DNA from: DATIJC01 sp035479015
Lineage (GTDB): Bacteria > Patescibacteriota > Microgenomatia > UBA1400 > UBA12028
NCBI GenBank assembly: GCA_035479015.1
Contig: DATIJC010000029.1
Span: 1-18,584 of the forward strand
Length of the DNA: 18,584 bases
Reading direction: 5' to 3'
Shown piece by piece: positions 15,200-18,584 of the stretch. How positions within the stretch are numbered: position 1 is the first letter of the stretch; each line of letters starts with the position of its first letter. Under the pieces are notes generated by a model. It was not told the DNA's origin, searched no databases, and saw only the letters and a program-made list of their open reading frames with translations. The position numbers and the translations under genes are program-made.

Positions 15200-15761
15200 A
15201 GCGGCGGCTATCTAAGAAACCTGAACAGGTATACATTGTTAAAACCTCAGTAGTCGTCGGTTTCAAGTATGTCGTGTCAAAAGGGTCGACTTCAATAAGT
15301 TTTGCAATTGCGTATTTTCTTTGAACTCCATTCTCAAGCGTAAGCGTAATAATCTCTGACCCTTTGAGTGCACGGATGTTTCCCAGAATTTCCCGTTTGT
15401 TATGGCCATAGATAATGACATTCCCCTTTTCTCCGGGCCGCGCTGACTGCACAAGATATGAGGATTTAGTGGGTGAGATTGCCCACTCATTATGTACCAG
15501 AGCCTCATCCTCAATATCGCTATCTACAAACCAACGGATAAAGATATGGCGCGGCTTCGTGGCTGGCCCGCCTATCGGCGAGGCAAGTTGGCTAGTGGAG
15601 AGAGCAAGCACAGTAGCCTTACTCAAACGGAGTGATCGGTAATACAAAAACCAGTGTAGGGAAAAGTACCCAATTCCAAATATCCCCAAAACAATCAATG
15701 TTTCGGGGATATAACGAAAAAGGTTTTGCTTCTTTCGTTTACTTGTTCTTCTTCTTGGCAT
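15171..15761 (-). CDS. Sortase (cysteine transpeptidase)
   Basis: The 196-residue protein has a basic start, a membrane anchor (about 18-40) and a sortase domain (about 70-196). The catalytic triad is visible: H120 in Y-G-H-N, C179 in Y-T-C-S, and R186 or R187 before the last strand F-I-V. Sortases cut a C-terminal sorting signal and join the protein to the wall or to another subunit outside the membrane. The gene starts 23 bases inside the end of the upstream gene, whose product carries a sorting-like tail, so the two form a natural enzyme-substrate pair. The class was not assigned with certainty. The 3' end overlaps the convergent giant-protein gene by 29 bases. Confidence 0.93.
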   Translation of the reverse strand: MPRRRTSKRKKQNLFRYIPETLIVLGIFGIGYFSLHWFLYYRSLRLSKATVLALSTSQLASPIGGPATKPRHIFIRWFVDSDIEDEALVHNEWAISPTKSSYLVQSARPGEKGNVIIYGHNKREILGNIRALKGSEIITLTLENGVQRKYAIAKLIEVDPFDTTYLKPTTTEVLTMYTCSGFLDSRRFIVRAVPVQ

Positions 15762-16710
15762 AGAGGATGGTGCCCGCGAAGGCGCTGGCAGTTCCCATCA
15801 ATCCTACCATGTTGGCGATCATGTCGTCGACGATACCAGTCTCACCGAGGGTACTGGCACCTAAGACCTGTCCTTTGACGCAGTTGGTTTTGAGCTTGAG
15901 ATCTTGCTGTTGTGCAGGATACCCATCTTCTGGCTCAATACGGACAACGGATTCATCACGGTATCCAAATGCGACACCTGCTTGACCATCCGTACCGCTT
16001 ACGGCGTATTTTGCCTCGTTGTGGTATGTGAATTTCACCTTGACACCAGAAACTGGGTTACCATCGAGGGTAAGCCAGATGCGTGCATCGAAGTTGTCAC
16101 CATTACACACGTTTGGCAGATCCATATGTGATTGTTTTCCATCACCTGGAGTACTTGTCGGACCTGGAGTTGATGTCACTTCAGGGGTCGGCGTAACTTC
16201 TGGTGTAGGTGTAGGAGTCGTGGTTGGTGTGGCTGTCGGGGTAGTAGTAGGCGTACTTGTAGGAGTAGCGGTTGGTGTAGCTGTAGGAGTACTTGTTGGG
16301 GTACTCGTAGGTGTCGCTGTTGGCGTAGCCGTGGGGGTAGCTGTAGGAGTCGCGGTTGGATTCCCACAAACAACTGCGATCCAACTCAAACCATGCTGTT
16401 GGCCATTAGCTGATACCGTAACCGTATTATTGTTGTTTGAGAAGACATAGTTCCAGTTCGAATCAGGCAAAAGATAGACAGTCTGGCCATCTCCCGCATG
16501 AACATATACAGAGATAATAGTCTGATTTGAGCTAGGACAAGAAACACTGCCTGAGTTGCCGTTCCTGTCAACTTTATTACATATCGTTGGATTTGCGGCA
16601 CAAAATTGGGCAAACTCACTAGCAGTATAACTAGAGACACTTGCATATACTCGACCAGCAAAAACTGCTGAGACGACGAGGAATAAAATTGCCAAAAATT
16701 TCTTGGTCAT
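15739..16710 (-). CDS. Secreted sortase substrate with LGETG-type sorting signal
   Basis: The 323-residue protein has a signal peptide (about 1-24), an N-terminal domain with four Cys (37, 44, 58, 115), a long Thr/Pro stalk (117-189), an Ig/CnaB-like beta domain (about 198-278, with Cys202 and Cys277 able to pair), and a classic cell-wall sorting end. That end is L-G-E-T-G at 288-292, a hydrophobic stretch (about 297-318) and a K-K-K-N-K tail. The motif differs from LPxTG in its second position. The neighbouring, overlapping sortase is the likely partner. After cleavage between T291 and G292 the stalk protein would be attached at the surface. AGGAT, five bases before the ATG, may serve as ribosome site. 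The N-domain family is not recognised. Confidence 0.88.
   Translation of the reverse strand: MTKKFLAILFLVVSAVFAGRVYASVSSYTASEFAQFCAANPTICNKVDRNGNSGSVSCPSSNQTIISVYVHAGDGQTVYLLPDSNWNYVFSNNNNTVTVSANGQQHGLSWIAVVCGNPTATPTATPTATPTATPTSTPTSTPTATPTATPTSTPTTTPTATPTTTPTPTPEVTPTPEVTSTPGPTSTPGDGKQSHMDLPNVCNGDNFDARIWLTLDGNPVSGVKVKFTYHNEAKYAVSGTDGQAGVAFGYRDESVVRIEPEDGYPAQQQDLKLKTNCVKGQVLGASTLGETGIVDDMIANMVGLMGTASAFAGTILYAKKKNK
16144..16362 (-). repeat. Thr-Pro stalk coding repeat
   Basis: About 220 bases of repeated A-C-N/C-C-N codons encode residues 117-189. This is the longest such tract in the window, with near-repeats of 12 and 18 bases, and so is a likely place for length variation. Confidence 0.85.
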
Positions 16711-16746
16711 AGGATCCTATATGACTAAAATATAATATAGGCCAGA

Positions 16747-16774
16747 ATTATACCCCAATAGTAACCAAAGTAAA
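16747..16774 (-). promoter_or_regulatory. Candidate promoter for the sortase-substrate operon
   Basis: A perfect TATAAT (plus-strand 16747-16752) follows TTTACT (16769-16774, four of six) at 16-base spacing. The predicted leader of about 30 bases contains the AGGAT ribosome site before the ATG at 16710. Confidence 0.5.
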
Positions 16775-16843
16775 GAGGTAAAACCCGAAGTAATAGCCGA
16801 GTCGGCATGGACAAGGGGCTTTCAAAACTGCTAGTGTAGAAGC

Positions 16844-17815
16844 ATGCTTTCCGCAGTCTTAAGCCACTTATTCATAGCCCGCCATAGTAACAACCACAGG
16901 CCAAAAATCCTACACCCCGAGTGGATCGCCATGCTTGCTCTGCTGGCTGTACTTTCTCAGGTAGGTATTGGCACACTCTCCGTTCGCCATGGGGTACTTC
17001 CCGCAGTATTGGGCTTTTCTTCAAGTATTACCGGCTCGCAGGTGGTCGACCAGACCAACGCATATCGTTCTTCTTTGGGACTGGGGACTCTAAGTAGTGA
17101 CAGCCGTTTAGTAGCAGCAGCCACTGCCAAAGGCAATAATATGTGTGCCGAGCAGTACTGGGCTCATGTCTCGATCAGCGGCAAGACACCCTGGTCATTT
17201 ATAAAGGCCGCCGGATACAATTTCTCGGTAGCCGGTGAAAACTTGGCTAGGGATTTTTCCGATACAGGCAGCGTCATGACTGCTTGGGAAAACTCATCCT
17301 CTCATAAAGAGAACCTAGTCAACCCTGCGTACAGAGATATTGGCGTATCCGTCGTGTATTGCTCGCTTTTAGGCAGTGATACTGCCATTGTCGTCCAGAT
17401 GTTTGGCGCCGGATCGTCAGCTGTCGCCAGAGCTCCTAGCACACTGACGGCCAAGGCGACTCCAAGAGCGACCCCGAGGATCTTAGCACTGCTCAAGACG
17501 CCGGAGCCCTCCATAGAGCCGACTATTGAACCCACCCCAGCAAGTTCTCCTGTATTGTTGGCGCTTGCCAATCCTACCCTGGTTCTGGAAAGCAAGCCTT
17601 CAGAAAACAACATAAATGCTTTCACGCCACTCCAGATCACAAAAGCCATTACGCTGGGAATATTGGGCATGCTTTCGGCCGTCTTACTGCTTGATATGTA
17701 TCTTGTGCACCAGCGTCGGACCGTCCGCATTGCCGGAAAAAATGTCGCTCATTTGATTTTCCTCGCGGGTATCGCCATCGTAGTCTTGGTTATCCGATCT
17801 GGAGTAGTGCTATGA
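16844..17815 (+). CDS. Membrane CAP (SCP/PR1-like) domain protein
   Basis: The 323-residue protein has a short polar start with an N-N-H-R-P-K motif (16-21) that resembles the N-terminus of many CPR CAP proteins as I remember them, then a membrane helix (about 28-46). The CAP domain (about 65-190) has all four cleft residues: H108 (W-A-H), E132 (G-E-N), E149 (W-E-N) and H154 (S-H-K). A Pro/Thr linker (about 205-237) and two further membrane helices (266-287, 302-320) follow. CAP domains act outside the cell; the target is unknown. Its TGA overlaps the ATG of the next gene by four bases (ATGA). No Shine-Dalgarno is seen. TGGACA with a weak TAGTGT 18 bases on, ending six bases before the ATG, could be a leaderless promoter. 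Confidence 0.85.
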   Translation: MLSAVLSHLFIARHSNNHRPKILHPEWIAMLALLAVLSQVGIGTLSVRHGVLPAVLGFSSSITGSQVVDQTNAYRSSLGLGTLSSDSRLVAAATAKGNNMCAEQYWAHVSISGKTPWSFIKAAGYNFSVAGENLARDFSDTGSVMTAWENSSSHKENLVNPAYRDIGVSVVYCSLLGSDTAIVVQMFGAGSSAVARAPSTLTAKATPRATPRILALLKTPEPSIEPTIEPTPASSPVLLALANPTLVLESKPSENNINAFTPLQITKAITLGILGMLSAVLLLDMYLVHQRRTVRIAGKNVAHLIFLAGIAIVVLVIRSGVVL

Positions 17816-18045
17816 AACAGTACGTATTACTAGCAGTTGTGGAAATACTGCTTCTTGGTGGCTTCCTATGGAGACCTGAAGGGATTGTCCGGCTATGGCT
17901 GGCCATCTTTATTGGTCTGTTTTATGCAGGTTTTGGGATCCTCACGCACCGGAAAGAAATCCGCACGCTCAAGCTCATGCTAGAATACCTCTGCATCGGA
18001 TTGCTAGCTACCACTAGCCTGGTATTACTAATCTCAAACCTCTAA
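17812..18045 (+). CDS. Small multi-pass membrane protein, function unknown
   Basis: The 77-residue protein has three hydrophobic stretches (about 4-19, 26-44 and 57-75), separated by R-P-E-G and a basic T-H-R-K-E-I-R turn. It is likely two or three membrane helices. GGAG seven bases before the ATG is a fitting ribosome site, and the ATGA overlap with the CAP gene indicates coupling. It ends 12 bases before rmlA, so the three genes probably form one transcript. No family was recognised. The gene may work with the CAP protein or with a surface polysaccharide pathway. Confidence 0.75.
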   Translation: MKQYVLLAVVEILLLGGFLWRPEGIVRLWLAIFIGLFYAGFGILTHRKEIRTLKLMLEYLCIGLLATTSLVLLISNL

Positions 18046-18057
18046 AAAGGAGTGACT

Positions 18058-18584
18058 ATGAAAGGCATTATCCTCGCCGGCGGGGCTGGAACGAGACTTC
18101 ACCCTCTTACCAAGGTTACCAGCAAACAACTGCTTCCCATCTACAACAAGCCAATGATTTTTTATCCTCTGCAGACCCTTTTGGATGCAGGTATTAAAGA
18201 GGTGCTCATCATTGTGGCCCCCGATCACGCCGGTGACTTTTTGAAATTACTGGGTTCAGGCAAAGATTTCGGCTGCAAATTCTCGTATGAGATACAAGAT
18301 AAACCGGAAGGGCTGGCACAAGCATTTATCATCGGTGAAAACTTTATCGGCAAAGATGATGTGACATTGATCCTCGGTGACAACTTGTTTGATGATAATT
18401 TTTCTCAGGCAGTCAAAGGTTTCAAATCAGGAGCTAGGGTATTTGCCAAGGAAGTCAAGGACCCAGAGCGGTTTGGCATCGTCACATTCGATCAGCATAA
18501 AAAAGTAGTTTCTATTATTGAGAAGCCAAAGAATCCTACGAGTAATTATGCCGTCACCGGCTTGTATGTCTATGACAATAGTGT
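18058..18584 (+). CDS. rmlA: Glucose-1-phosphate thymidylyltransferase, N-terminal part (partial)
   Basis: The frame continues past the window end, with about 175 residues visible of the ~290 usual for short-form RmlA. The nucleotide-binding signature G-G-A-G-T-R-L-H-P-L-T (9-19) and K-Q-L-L-P-I-Y-N-K-P-M (about 23-33) are intact, followed by L-G-D-N (about 108) and E-K-P-K. RmlA makes dTDP-glucose from dTTP and glucose-1-phosphate, the first step to dTDP-rhamnose and related sugars for surface glycans. AAGGAG, six bases before the ATG, is a strong ribosome site. It follows the small membrane protein gene closely, and rmlC, rmlB or rmlD may follow outside the window. Confidence 0.93.
   Translation, partial: MKGIILAGGAGTRLHPLTKVTSKQLLPIYNKPMIFYPLQTLLDAGIKEVLIIVAPDHAGDFLKLLGSGKDFGCKFSYEIQDKPEGLAQAFIIGENFIGKDDVTLILGDNLFDDNFSQAVKGFKSGARVFAKEVKDPERFGIVTFDQHKKVVSIIEKPKNPTSNYAVTGLYVYDNS

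Noticed and set aside
16144..16362. Possible CRISPR-like direct repeats
   Set aside because: The repeats are short, in frame, without spacers, and encode a Pro/Thr stalk.
16019..16450. 143-codon plus-strand frame
   Set aside because: It is a Val/Gly repeat, the reverse reading of the Thr-Pro stalk.
1..18584. Mobile element, phage or integration signs (including at the tRNA)
   Set aside because: No transposase, integrase or terminal repeats were seen, and no repeat of the tRNA 3' end was noticed in the window.

Overview
The window looks like chromosomal DNA of a Patescibacteria/CPR bacterium, most likely in or near the Microgenomates. This is an inference from style, not from a phylogenetic marker. 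The clues are very compact gene packing, long Thr-Pro linkers in several secreted proteins, single-membrane surface anchoring (N-terminal membrane anchors, a sortase, CAP-domain proteins), small single-membrane-segment proteins, and a tRNA without an encoded CCA end. TGA works as a normal stop codon here, which argues against the UGA-recoding Gracilibacteria/SR1 groups. No insertion sequence, phage gene, CRISPR array or origin was seen.

Layout. (1) 1-1880, plus strand: the tail of a probable beta-helix surface protein, overlapping a 591-residue membrane-anchored protein with a cohesin-like domain, a Pro/Thr linker, a carbohydrate-binding-like domain and a DNRLRE domain. (2) 8857 down to 1855, minus strand: a tightly packed run of a Cys-rich membrane protein, a CAP-domain protein, a 1614-residue protein (three lectin-like repeats, a clan GH-A glycoside hydrolase domain and a C-terminal membrane module) and, directly abutting it, a PduO-type cobalamin adenosyltransferase. 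(3) 8919-9324, minus strand: two overlapping small genes of unknown function. (4) 9361-10108, plus strand: an M23 peptidase and tRNA-Glu(CTC). (5) 10168-10408: a 52-residue membrane protein with its own promoter, a palindrome over the -10 box and a strong hairpin terminator. (6) 10507-10914, minus strand: an unknown 135-residue protein. (7) 11015-15199, plus strand: a 1394-residue surface protein whose last ~370 residues are clearly homologous to the C-terminal module of the 1614-residue protein. (8) 16710 down to 15171, minus strand: a sortase substrate with an LGETG-type sorting signal and its overlapping sortase gene. (9) 16844 to the end, plus strand: a second CAP-domain protein, a small membrane protein and the start of rmlA (dTDP-sugar synthesis).

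Taken together this is a cell-envelope island. Most genes encode exported or membrane-anchored proteins that could bind or cut glycans, trim peptidoglycan (M23), be attached to the wall (sortase pair) or supply activated sugars for surface polysaccharide (rmlA). The cobalamin adenosyltransferase is the outlier. The best candidate for something undescribed is the C-terminal module shared by the two giant proteins. It has a hydrophobic segment, a carboxypeptidase-regulatory-like domain, a membrane hairpin and a second such domain, and it is joined to entirely different N-terminal extracellular parts. Second is the sortase with its overlapping LGETG substrate.
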